Source: a virus
DNA: 23,522 nt
Virus record (IMG/VR): IMGVR_UViG_3300017963_000754
Span: 1 to 23,522 of that record
Strand: one strand, 5' to 3'
Shown in pieces: positions 14,227 through 21,535 of the stretch (position 1 is the first letter of the stretch; each line of letters begins with the position of its first letter). The position numbers and the translations under genes were made by a program. The notes below the pieces were generated by a model. The model was not told the origin of the DNA and did not search any database. It saw nothing but the letters and a program-made list of their open reading frames with translations.

Positions 14227-16112
14227 AAGTCCAATTCGATACATTTAAAGGCGAGCTTCCCAAGCTGGCCGACCATAGGTTGCCGCATACTTACGCTAAA
14301 CTTGCGCAAAACTGCAAATTCGACAAGGGTGATTTGCGCTCTTTCAAAGAACTTTCCCGGGAGCAGGCGTTTACCCTAACCGCAATACAGTCGATTTACA
14401 GATATGAAGAAAACAGCAACCAAAATTGGGTAGAGGCGGCAGAAGTCCGGCATTACGTCAAAAGCATGATCGCAGGCGATGCTTATGAACGGGTCTATTA
14501 CACAGATGGTGTTCAGCCGTGTTTTTTTTCAAACAACAACATTTCCGGCGGCGGATTCGACTTTACAGCCGATTTTTACAAGCTGGGGATCCCGGCGCCA
14601 ACCACAGCCCCGACAGTCGGATCGGCGGGCGGTGGAGCTACCTACAAGGGATATGTTTATTCTTTTGTAAATTCATATGGGGACGAGGGGCCTCCGAGTC
14701 CAATTGATTCGATTTCAGACTACAACGCAGGCAATGTAACGCTCGAAGATATCGAGGCTGCTCCGTCCGACAGGGCGATTGACAAAATTTATGTCTACCG
14801 AACCAATGCAAGCGGCACTGGTACAGCTGAGTTTCAATATGTCTTAGAAGCGACATGGTTTAGCGAAACCGTTGATTACGCAGTCGGCGATTTCGTCATT
14901 TATTTAACCGATCTTTATAAATGCACAACGATCCATCCGGCGGCCGCCTGGAACGCGGGGCATTTTACTGCCGGCGACGATGTGGCCGACGCCGATCTTT
15001 TGTCCGTTTTTCCGAAAACAAATTTCGATCTTCCGCCGGCTACGCTAAAGGGGTTAATTGGTTTGTCAAACGGCAGCATGGCCGGTTTTGTCGGAAATCA
15101 GCTGTACCTATCCGAACCGTATTACCCGCACGCCTGGCCGACTGATTATATTATCGGATTTGACGCTGATATTGTAGCGATTTCAAATGATGACAATCTG
15201 ATCACGGTTGCGACCACGGCCAACCCGTACACTGTTTACGGCACCCACCCGTCCACGATGCAGAAAAAGAAAAATTCCAGTATTTACCCGGGACTCAATA
15301 TCCGGTCTATCACAAGCGGAAACGGCGGTGTTTTTTTCGTCACGCATAATGGGTTGATTTTTAGCGGCCCCGGCGGAATGGTTAATATCACCCAGCAAAT
15401 AATGGAACCCGCGGACTGGTCTGCCTATAATCCATCAAGCCTTTTGGTCGATTATTTCGAAGATAAATTGTTTGCCTTCGACAGTATCGGAAACGACGGG
15501 TTTTTTATCGATTTTTCAACAGATCCAATTCAAAAAGTATCTTTATCAATCTTTGCCCATGCGTCGGTCGTTACCGATGACGGCTATTTTTTTATCGTTG
15601 CCGACGATACGGATATCGTCGATGAAAACGATCCCCCCGAAACGATGCCGTTGGCGCTAAAAAAATGGGAAGGCGCCGACAACGACTATTTGTTGTTTAC
15701 TTGGCAATCGAAAGAAATCCTGCTTGACAACAATACCAATTTTTCAGTTGCAAAAGTAATACTGGACCAGGATTTTTATGATGCAGTGATCGCATCTTTG
15801 GACCTGGCCGCTTTAAACGCCGCTGTTTTTGCGGCGGGCCTGACCGGGGCCCTTGGCATTGACGGACCCCTGGCCGGTGGTCATGAGCTGGCGAGTGACG
15901 AAATGTATAGCCTGGCGACAGTCCTTTTATCGTCTGAAGTGACTTTTAACCTTTATGCAGACAACGAATTAAAAAAAAGCAAAAACATCGGTTCGATAAA
16001 GAGTGTTTTCAGACTTCCAGGAGGGTTTTTGTCAGACAGGTATTACATCGAAATAACCGGATACATACCTGTTAAAAAAATCGTTTTGGCAACATCACCG
16101 GACGAATTATGA
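14223..16112 (+). CDS. Large beta-rich tail hub/nozzle-like protein with carbohydrate-binding-like insertion
   Basis: This 629-residue protein has an N-terminal region LADHRLPHTYAKLAQNCKFD common to podoviral tail proteins. A fibronectin-III-like stretch (YVYSFVNSYGDEGPPSP ... IDKIYVYRTNASGTGTAEFQ) follows, and then repeated beta blades (GLIGLSNGSMAGFVGNQLYL, DNLITVATTANPYTVYG, GGVFFVTHNGLIFSGPGG) that look like a propeller. At about residues 211-253 a segment with VDYAVGDFVIYLTDLYKC and AAWNAGHFT resembles CBM5/12-type chitin-binding modules and appears inserted. The likely role is the tail hub or nozzle contacting the envelope. The start overlaps the previous gene and the stop overlaps the next (ATGA). 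Confidence 0.65.
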   Translation: MKVQFDTFKGELPKLADHRLPHTYAKLAQNCKFDKGDLRSFKELSREQAFTLTAIQSIYRYEENSNQNWVEAAEVRHYVKSMIAGDAYERVYYTDGVQPCFFSNNNISGGGFDFTADFYKLGIPAPTTAPTVGSAGGGATYKGYVYSFVNSYGDEGPPSPIDSISDYNAGNVTLEDIEAAPSDRAIDKIYVYRTNASGTGTAEFQYVLEATWFSETVDYAVGDFVIYLTDLYKCTTIHPAAAWNAGHFTAGDDVADADLLSVFPKTNFDLPPATLKGLIGLSNGSMAGFVGNQLYLSEPYYPHAWPTDYIIGFDADIVAISNDDNLITVATTANPYTVYGTHPSTMQKKKNSSIYPGLNIRSITSGNGGVFFVTHNGLIFSGPGGMVNITQQIMEPADWSAYNPSSLLVDYFEDKLFAFDSIGNDGFFIDFSTDPIQKVSLSIFAHASVVTDDGYFFIVADDTDIVDENDPPETMPLALKKWEGADNDYLLFTWQSKEILLDNNTNFSVAKVILDQDFYDAVIASLDLAALNAAVFAAGLTGALGIDGPLAGGHELASDEMYSLATVLLSSEVTFNLYADNELKKSKNIGSIKSVFRLPGGFLSDRYYIEITGYIPVKKIVLATSPDEL

Positions 16113-16375
16113 GCCTTGGCATAATAGACATACCGGACGCGCCTTCAAGAAGCGGGAGTCATTTTGACCGGGCCGTGAAAGAAAAGCTGGATTCGGCGCA
16201 ACCGGTGAAATTGCCAATTTTTACCACGCAGCAATTAAATTCGCTTACAGCCCGATTGTTTGCAGGCTATATCGTTCGGTGCAGCAACGGTGATGCCGGT
16301 GATGAGTGTATCGCTTATTGCAACGGATTTACCTGGAAAGTGTTACAACTCGGAGACAACATCGCATTGTCATGA
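16109..16375 (+). CDS. Small tail/fibre-associated protein
   Basis: This 88-residue protein has a C-terminal part (KLPIFTTQQLNSLTARLFAG, then IAYCNGFTWKVLQLGDNIAL) resembling the short module at the end of many phage tail fibres, whose general form is LPxFTxxxLP...GxxxxxxDG..W....D..I. Here it is encoded alone after a proline-rich N-terminus. It overlaps its neighbours as ATGA at both ends. It may be a fibre tip or small tail subunit. Confidence 0.55.
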   Translation: MSLGIIDIPDAPSRSGSHFDRAVKEKLDSAQPVKLPIFTTQQLNSLTARLFAGYIVRCSNGDAGDECIAYCNGFTWKVLQLGDNIALS

Positions 16376-16869
16376 TTAAGGTCATACCATACGCGCACCA
16401 TGACGGTATCCCAACCATGAGGGATTCAGAAATCAGAACGCTATACGATCTCATGGAACGTGACGGGACAAACAGCCTTGTATTTTTCGATGGGCACATA
16501 AACAACGCAAATGATTTTTGCAATTTTATGAAATCTTCCGAAAATATTTTATTTGTGGCTTTTGACGATGACGACCCTGTTGCTTTCGGTTGGTTAAGTA
16601 ATTTTAAATATAAAACAGCCCAAGCGCATTTTTGTTTGTTTTCGAAAGTTTGGGGAGAAAGGTCTGTAGAAATCGGCAAAGCGCTAGTAAAAAACGCATT
16701 GGCCACAACCGGTCTTGACATGTTGATCGGATATGTTCCTGGGTTTAATCCGGTGGCGACAAAATTTGCCGTCAAATGTGGTGCTGTTAAACTGGGTAAA
16801 TTACCCTGTGGCAGTGTAGACAAAAACGGAAATTCTTATTCCACAACGATAGTTTATTATACGAGGTAA
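16372..16869 (+). CDS. GNAT-fold acetyltransferase-like protein in tail cluster
   Basis: This 165-residue protein has the strand-helix order of the GNAT fold: NILFVAFDDDDPVAFGWLSN (beta4-like), VWGERSVEIGKALVKNAL (pyrophosphate-loop helix), then LIGYVPGFNPVATKFAVKCG and AVKLGKLP (beta6 and C-terminal helix, with the N-x-x-A pattern). The acetyl-CoA loop reads WGERS rather than RxxGxG/A, so activity is uncertain. Similar GNATs sit next to tail and ejection genes in podoviruses. A role may be modifying virion or host proteins. ATG 16372 overlaps the upstream stop by 4 bases. Confidence 0.7.
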   Translation: MIKVIPYAHHDGIPTMRDSEIRTLYDLMERDGTNSLVFFDGHINNANDFCNFMKSSENILFVAFDDDDPVAFGWLSNFKYKTAQAHFCLFSKVWGERSVEIGKALVKNALATTGLDMLIGYVPGFNPVATKFAVKCGAVKLGKLPCGSVDKNGNSYSTTIVYYTR

Positions 16870-16874
16870 AAATT

Positions 16875-17861
16875 ATGGGCGGCGGCGGTCAAGGATCTAC
16901 AACAACAACGGTTGATCCGGTCTACAACGCCGGGATGCTGGAACTTTCACAAGAACAGCAGCAATGGGCCTCTGAGATGTTTAATATGTTTAAATACGGG
17001 GTGTCCTACGACCCGAGCGAACAGGTTTTGGATCCGTCAAAAGTTACGGAAGGAACCGAACGGGTCCAGACGGGTACACGAAGACGGCGGGTACGAAACC
17101 CGGATTACCGCGGTCCGGATGCCGGCGGTGGAGAGCCCTGGATATGGAAAGAAGAACCGGTCTATGAAACACGCAATATATCCGAGCAGGACCCGAATGC
17201 CTGGACCACAAGAGGCGAGCTGGAAGGATACGATCCAGAGGCACAAATAAGCGAAATGCAGTATCTACAAAACCTGGTGGAAGCAAACCAGGGCCTTTTG
17301 ACGAGCAGAAGCGGGGCAGAAAGCGCCCAGCTTGCCCTTGAAACCCAACAGGCAAATGCCGCCGCCGGGTTAATCCCTGCCCAAACAGAAGCCGCCCAAA
17401 CAGGATATGAATACACTACAGGTGCCAACAGAGCGGCAACCGGATTGCTGCCGTACCAAACAGAGGCGCAAAGAACAGGATACGAATATACCACGGGACT
17501 TAACACTGCACGCAGCGGGTTGTTGCCGGCGCAGTCGAATCTCGCCAAAAGGCAGATCGGCGCCCAAACCAGTTTTATCGAAGAGGCACAAAAGGGCGTG
17601 GACGCAAAAGGGTGGATGAATGAAGCGCAAGCCGGTGTTCAGCATGGATACAAATTGGCGAACGAGGCGCTCCGCAAAGACATTTCAAGCTACGGACTTG
17701 ACCCGGGATCGGCCCGGTATGCTTCACAAAACCGGGATTTAAGGATGCGCGAAGGCGCAGATATCGCCGGCGCCCGCACAGTGGCGCAAAGAGCAGCAGA
17801 ACAGGAAGATTTTAACCGCAAAAAGGCGGCGGCCACAGGGCTGACAATACCAAGTATTTAG
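16875..17861 (+). CDS. Putative internal virion/ejection protein with tandem repeats
   Basis: This 328-residue protein starts with MGGGGQGSTTTTVDPVYNAG and QQQWASEMFNMFKYGVSYDP, an opening seen in podoviral proteins encoded just before ejection proteins. The middle has 25-residue repeats (residues 166-190, 191-215 and a partial third) rich in Thr, Tyr, Gln and Ala. The C-terminal part is helical and charged (QRAAEQEDFNRKKAAATG). GAGGTAAAAATT precedes the ATG. Context suggests a capsid-internal protein released with DNA, but the biochemical role is unknown. Confidence 0.6.
   Translation: MGGGGQGSTTTTVDPVYNAGMLELSQEQQQWASEMFNMFKYGVSYDPSEQVLDPSKVTEGTERVQTGTRRRRVRNPDYRGPDAGGGEPWIWKEEPVYETRNISEQDPNAWTTRGELEGYDPEAQISEMQYLQNLVEANQGLLTSRSGAESAQLALETQQANAAAGLIPAQTEAAQTGYEYTTGANRAATGLLPYQTEAQRTGYEYTTGLNTARSGLLPAQSNLAKRQIGAQTSFIEEAQKGVDAKGWMNEAQAGVQHGYKLANEALRKDISSYGLDPGSARYASQNRDLRMREGADIAGARTVAQRAAEQEDFNRKKAAATGLTIPSI
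17370..17534 (+). repeat. Two 75-bp tandem repeats plus start of a third
   Basis: Units at 17370-17444 and 17445-17519 encode LIPAQTEAAQTGYEYTTG.../LLPYQTEAQRTGYEYTTG..., each 25 residues, and 17520-17534 begins a third (LLPAQ) that diverges. The DNA copies have drifted at third positions, so the duplication is old and the protein pattern is under selection. Confidence 0.8.
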
Positions 17862-17870
17862 GAGAACGAC

Positions 17871-18158
17871 ATGCCTGGATTACGGATACCGCAAGGCGGC
17901 GGATTTTGGGATATGGGCCAAAGACACGCGACCAGGGCCATAAATGCCTATGGAAGTTTGGGCCAAAACCGCAAAACAGAAATCGAAGCGCCGGATAAAA
18001 CTGCCAGTGGCGGTCTTATGGCCGGCGCCGGAATGGGCGCTGCAGGATATTCGATTGGATCGTCAATGGCCGCTTCGGGTGCTGCCGGGGCCTCGGCCGG
18101 TCCGTGGGGCGCTGCGATCGGTGCCGGTATCGGATTGGCCGCCTATCTTTTATCTTAG
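17871..18158 (+). CDS. Glycine-zipper membrane-active protein
   Basis: This 95-residue protein has a C-terminal half of Gly/Ala-rich hydrophobic sequence with small residues spaced like a glycine zipper (GGLMAGAGMGAAGYSIG, then GPWGAAIGAGIGLAAYLL). Such segments insert in membranes and are common in small ejection proteins of podoviruses. AGGAG precedes ATG 17871. The gene lies within the ejection cassette, so a role in building the channel across the host envelope is proposed. A holin-like role cannot be excluded. Confidence 0.6.
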   Translation: MPGLRIPQGGGFWDMGQRHATRAINAYGSLGQNRKTEIEAPDKTASGGLMAGAGMGAAGYSIGSSMAASGAAGASAGPWGAAIGAGIGLAAYLLS

Positions 18159-18169
18159 GAGAAAATGTC

Positions 18170-19555
18170 ATGGTTGACAGATGGGGACGTTTAACATTTG
18201 ACGACGGTTTGCAGATTGCGCAGACAGCCCAGTATTTCAAACGCGATTACGAACGCGAACAGGACCGCAAAGCCGAAAAAGACGCTTATAAAGTAGCCGA
18301 TGCGATCAGAAACAAAGACGACATCTCGCAGTTTAGCCCGGAAGCACGATACAAAGGGTCAAAGCTGTATTGGGATGACGAATTCGGCAAGGTCAGAACG
18401 CAAACGTATCAAGCGCGCAATGAAACCGAGGCGATCCAACAAAAAAGTGCAAAATTGAAACTGAATCTCGACCAGGCGGCTGAAAAACTAAGGGTTTATA
18501 AATCTGCCCGGAGATCCGGAAACAACGCGCTTGCCAAACAGTTGGCCGTTCAGATCAGCAACGAGCATATGTATAACGGGCGCTACATCGAAGGTCCGGA
18601 AAGGGGAGAGCCCGGATATAAAGTAACGAACTGGGACGGCAGCAAACAAGTCGTCAGCGACATGCCGATTGAGCAAGTCGATCAACTGCTGGGTGCTTAC
18701 TTCGACAGGCCGCAAGATGAAATCATGCAATGGCAAATGAGCGCCGAAGCGTTACGGGCGCAAAAAAACGAAGAAATATTGTCAAAAGCAGAGCCCTACA
18801 TAAACGAGAAAACAAATCAAGTGATTTATCGAGTACCGGCCGGAACGTGGGATCCACAAACAGGCAAGCCAAGGGGCGCTTTTTTCGTCGACAGCCCGAC
18901 AGCGGAAACCGAAATACCTAAAAGCCAAACAAAAGGCTTTACAAAATTTAATGTTGCAGTCGCAAAAGCGGGGTTAAGGACCGAGCGATTAAGGTCTAAA
19001 AAAGCCGAAAAAGATCTTGGCAAACCAGATATCGTTTCACCCGGAAGCCTTGTACCCGGAAAAGGCGGTCAGGTCGGCGTTATCACTTCCGGTCCCCAGC
19101 GGCCGGCCGGGCAGATTGACGAAACTGGTGCTATCGATGAAACCGCACCATCCGGCGGCTTGCAGTTTCAAGCGATCCCGGGGCTTGGCCAAGGGGCGAT
19201 ACCCGGTGGAAAGGGAGCGCCAACCGCAAGCCAACAATATAACCTGATGGTTAAACAGCTTGAAACCGAATTGATGCCGTTTATTGATAAGGGTCAATCC
19301 GCGATCGATCCGGAAACGCTTCAAATCACAAACAGCGGTAAAAATGCGCTTATGAACGCAATAAAATTAGCGCAAAAATACCAGTCGGGCCCCACTGATC
19401 TTACCGATGAAGAAAAAGCGATTGCGCAAAATGCGGTTCGTGCAGTTCAGATTTATCAATCAATCAGCGATGTTAACAAGCAATCATTTGGGTTGCAAAG
19501 CCCACAAGCGGGACAATCGATAGCCGCTCCGCCGCCGGGCTTTATAATGGATTAA
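18170..19555 (+). CDS. Putative ejection/internal virion protein
   Basis: This 461-residue mostly helical, charged protein starts with WGRLTFDDGLQIAQTAQYFK and a coiled stretch (EREQDRKAEKDAYKVADAIR). The middle has a compact region (GPERGEPGYKVTNWDGSKQV) and the C-terminal third is Pro/Gly/Gln-rich with low complexity. The ATG at 18170 is chosen for AGGAG at nine bases; the out-of-frame ATG at 18165 is ignored. It lies between the glycine-zipper protein and the polyvalent-type gene, the usual position of ejection proteins carried inside the capsid. No enzyme motif is seen. Confidence 0.6.
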   Translation: MVDRWGRLTFDDGLQIAQTAQYFKRDYEREQDRKAEKDAYKVADAIRNKDDISQFSPEARYKGSKLYWDDEFGKVRTQTYQARNETEAIQQKSAKLKLNLDQAAEKLRVYKSARRSGNNALAKQLAVQISNEHMYNGRYIEGPERGEPGYKVTNWDGSKQVVSDMPIEQVDQLLGAYFDRPQDEIMQWQMSAEALRAQKNEEILSKAEPYINEKTNQVIYRVPAGTWDPQTGKPRGAFFVDSPTAETEIPKSQTKGFTKFNVAVAKAGLRTERLRSKKAEKDLGKPDIVSPGSLVPGKGGQVGVITSGPQRPAGQIDETGAIDETAPSGGLQFQAIPGLGQGAIPGGKGAPTASQQYNLMVKQLETELMPFIDKGQSAIDPETLQITNSGKNALMNAIKLAQKYQSGPTDLTDEEKAIAQNAVRAVQIYQSISDVNKQSFGLQSPQAGQSIAAPPPGFIMD

Positions 19556-19557
19556 CA

Positions 19558-21393
19558 ATGCCGCAAACAGCAACAAATCCGCAAACCGGCGAAAAAGTGA
19601 TCTGGACCGGAAATGAGTGGAAGCCCTACGACGAAGAGGACTTTCAGCGTTGGTACGGACAGCTATCTCACGAAGTCGGCATTAACGACAACCCAGATGA
19701 TCCTCAGCATCAATACGATTATCGCGCTGCCTATGCCGCCGATGCCGGCCCGTTAGATGACCCGTCCGGCCATTGGCCGCCGGAATTTAAGTCCCCGACC
19801 CATCCAAACCGGTATGTCAACGGGATCGATACCATTAGCGGCAAAAAAGCAAAAACAGCGACCAACCCGGAAACCGGCGAAAAGGTTTATTTTCATGAAG
19901 GGTTTAACAGGTGGGAACCGTTCACACCGGAAGTTGAAGCGGCCCCTGCAGGCGTTGGGCGCATCATCAAAAAAGCGGGTCGATCGGCATTGGCCGGAGT
20001 TGGGTCAACATTAAAGGGATTGGCCGTTAGCCAGCAGCTCGACGAAAAAGAACGCGATAAGTTCAAAGACATACGTGCTGCAGGTGTTATCGCTCCCGGT
20101 GGGTATCTCGAAACAAAAGCGATTGAAGCTGTTAAAAAATTATCCGGTGCCGATATTTTTCAAATGCCGGAAAAATACGCCAAACCTTCAGGCAGCGGAA
20201 AGATTTACCAGCTGTTAGAAGATGCGACCAGCGGAATGGCCGCCTTCGGCCCCAGCATGGCATTGACTGCAGTTAACGCTCCGGCCGGCGCCGCCTCGAT
20301 GTATTTTCAAATCCTTGGAGATGAGTTTACATCCCGGGAGGGCAGAACCGATGATAACCGCAACCTTTTAGCCTCTTCGCTTTCGGCTGCCGTCCAAACC
20401 CCTATCGAGCTTGTCGGGACGCTGTTTGAGTTAAAGGCGTTAAGCCGCATATTGTCCGGCAAAGCGTCCAGGTTTATATGGTCACTGACGCAAACGGCCG
20501 GGGCAGAAGGAACGGAAGAATACCTGCAAAAATTTCCATCCCTCGCCGCCGATATTTACACCGATAACCCCGATCTTAGCGCCGATGAGCTTGCCGGGGA
20601 ATTTTGGAAGCATGTAAAAAGCCCTGAATTTCAAAAACAAGCCGGGTACGAAGCACTGGCGGGTGCAACCGGCGGTTTGCTGTTTGGTCTTGGCGGAAAA
20701 GTCGCTGCTCAGGGCTTGCGGTTTGCAGATTATAAATCTCAAAAACAAAAAGACATCGATGCCGCCAAACAAAAAGATCTTTTAAAACCGGAAGCAAAAA
20801 AGCCGGAAGTTGAAATACAGCCCTTGTTTGCGCCTCACACCGCAGCAGAAGGCGCGGCCATGCAGGCCGAGATCAAAGCCCAGCAACGAAAAGAAGTGCA
20901 GCCCGAAGCGCAAGAAGTTGACCTTATAACAGCAGCCCGTCAAAAAAGACAGGCTAAAATAGATCAGATTGCCGAGCAGGAACACCAGGTCACCATGGGC
21001 CGTACCGGCCTGGTGGTGCCTGAAATACGGGGACGTGAGGTTGATGTTGAGCAACAACAGCGTGAAATAGCGCAAAGACAGCAGTTGACGCGACCTGCAA
21101 AAGAGTTTGTTCCGCCATTGTTCGAACCGCACACGGAAGCAGAAGGCGTGGCCATGCGTGCGGCCATAACCCGCCAGCGCGGCGGCGGGCCCCTTGCAGT
21201 TCCCGGTCCGGGATATGACATTGACGCCGAACGGGCTAAAAAGCTCGCGGCTGACCGCGCATTTTTTGAAAGAGAAGCAAGGCGTCTTGGCCTTGAAGAA
21301 CCGGCAGGATTACAAATTGCTCCACGTGAAACAAAGGAGGTTAAGAGTGCCAGAGGCATACGAGAAGATGAGAGACAAGTTTTACCAACATAA
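19558..21393 (+). CDS. Polyvalent/ejection protein, N-terminal part (ends at TAA 21391-21393)
   Basis: This 611-residue protein is of the type placed at the start of giant phage ejection proteins. Residues 4-24 and 100-120 are related (TATNPxTGEKV...WxPf). They flank a domain with DFQRWYGQLSHEVGIND, YDYRAAYAADAGPLDD and HWPPEFKSPTHPNRYV. Residues about 215-385 form a hydrophobic, helix-rich region (YFQILGDEFTSREG, AGAEGTEEYLQKFPSLAADI, GGLLFGLGGK) resembling associated domains of large polyvalent proteins. The tail has a duplicated motif PLF(A/E)PHTxAEGxAM (residues 422 and 520). The frame stays open beyond the TAA for at least 2.1 kb, so this could be one half of a longer protein. Confidence 0.65.
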   Translation: MPQTATNPQTGEKVIWTGNEWKPYDEEDFQRWYGQLSHEVGINDNPDDPQHQYDYRAAYAADAGPLDDPSGHWPPEFKSPTHPNRYVNGIDTISGKKAKTATNPETGEKVYFHEGFNRWEPFTPEVEAAPAGVGRIIKKAGRSALAGVGSTLKGLAVSQQLDEKERDKFKDIRAAGVIAPGGYLETKAIEAVKKLSGADIFQMPEKYAKPSGSGKIYQLLEDATSGMAAFGPSMALTAVNAPAGAASMYFQILGDEFTSREGRTDDNRNLLASSLSAAVQTPIELVGTLFELKALSRILSGKASRFIWSLTQTAGAEGTEEYLQKFPSLAADIYTDNPDLSADELAGEFWKHVKSPEFQKQAGYEALAGATGGLLFGLGGKVAAQGLRFADYKSQKQKDIDAAKQKDLLKPEAKKPEVEIQPLFAPHTAAEGAAMQAEIKAQQRKEVQPEAQEVDLITAARQKRQAKIDQIAEQEHQVTMGRTGLVVPEIRGREVDVEQQQREIAQRQQLTRPAKEFVPPLFEPHTEAEGVAMRAAITRQRGGGPLAVPGPGYDIDAERAKKLAADRAFFEREARRLGLEEPAGLQIAPRETKEVKSARGIREDERQVLPT

Positions 21394-21535
21394 GCGGGAA
21401 TCATGGAACCGGCGGCATCCCAACGGCCAGATGTCGAAGCAGCAAAGAGACAGCCTGTACGACCGGGCGCAGAGCAAGGCCGCCGCGATTTACAACTCCC
21501 GGAACAAGAAAAACCCGGTGGGCAGAAACCACTAA
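21347..21535 (+). CDS. Small basic KAAxIYNS-type phage protein overlapping two long genes
   Basis: This 62-residue protein starts at GTG 21347, chosen because ACAAAGGAGGTTAAGA is one of the best ribosome sites in the window. The sequence (PEAYEKMRDKFYQHKRESWN, then AQSKAAAIYNSRNKKNPVGR) matches a recurrent small phage protein with MRDxF and KAAxIYN motifs, usually free-standing. It overlaps the last 47 bases of the upstream long gene and the first part of the downstream one, in a different frame. Function unknown; a nucleic-acid or capsid-interior role is possible from its charge. Confidence 0.7.
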   Translation: MPEAYEKMRDKFYQHKRESWNRRHPNGQMSKQQRDSLYDRAQSKAAAIYNSRNKKNPVGRNH

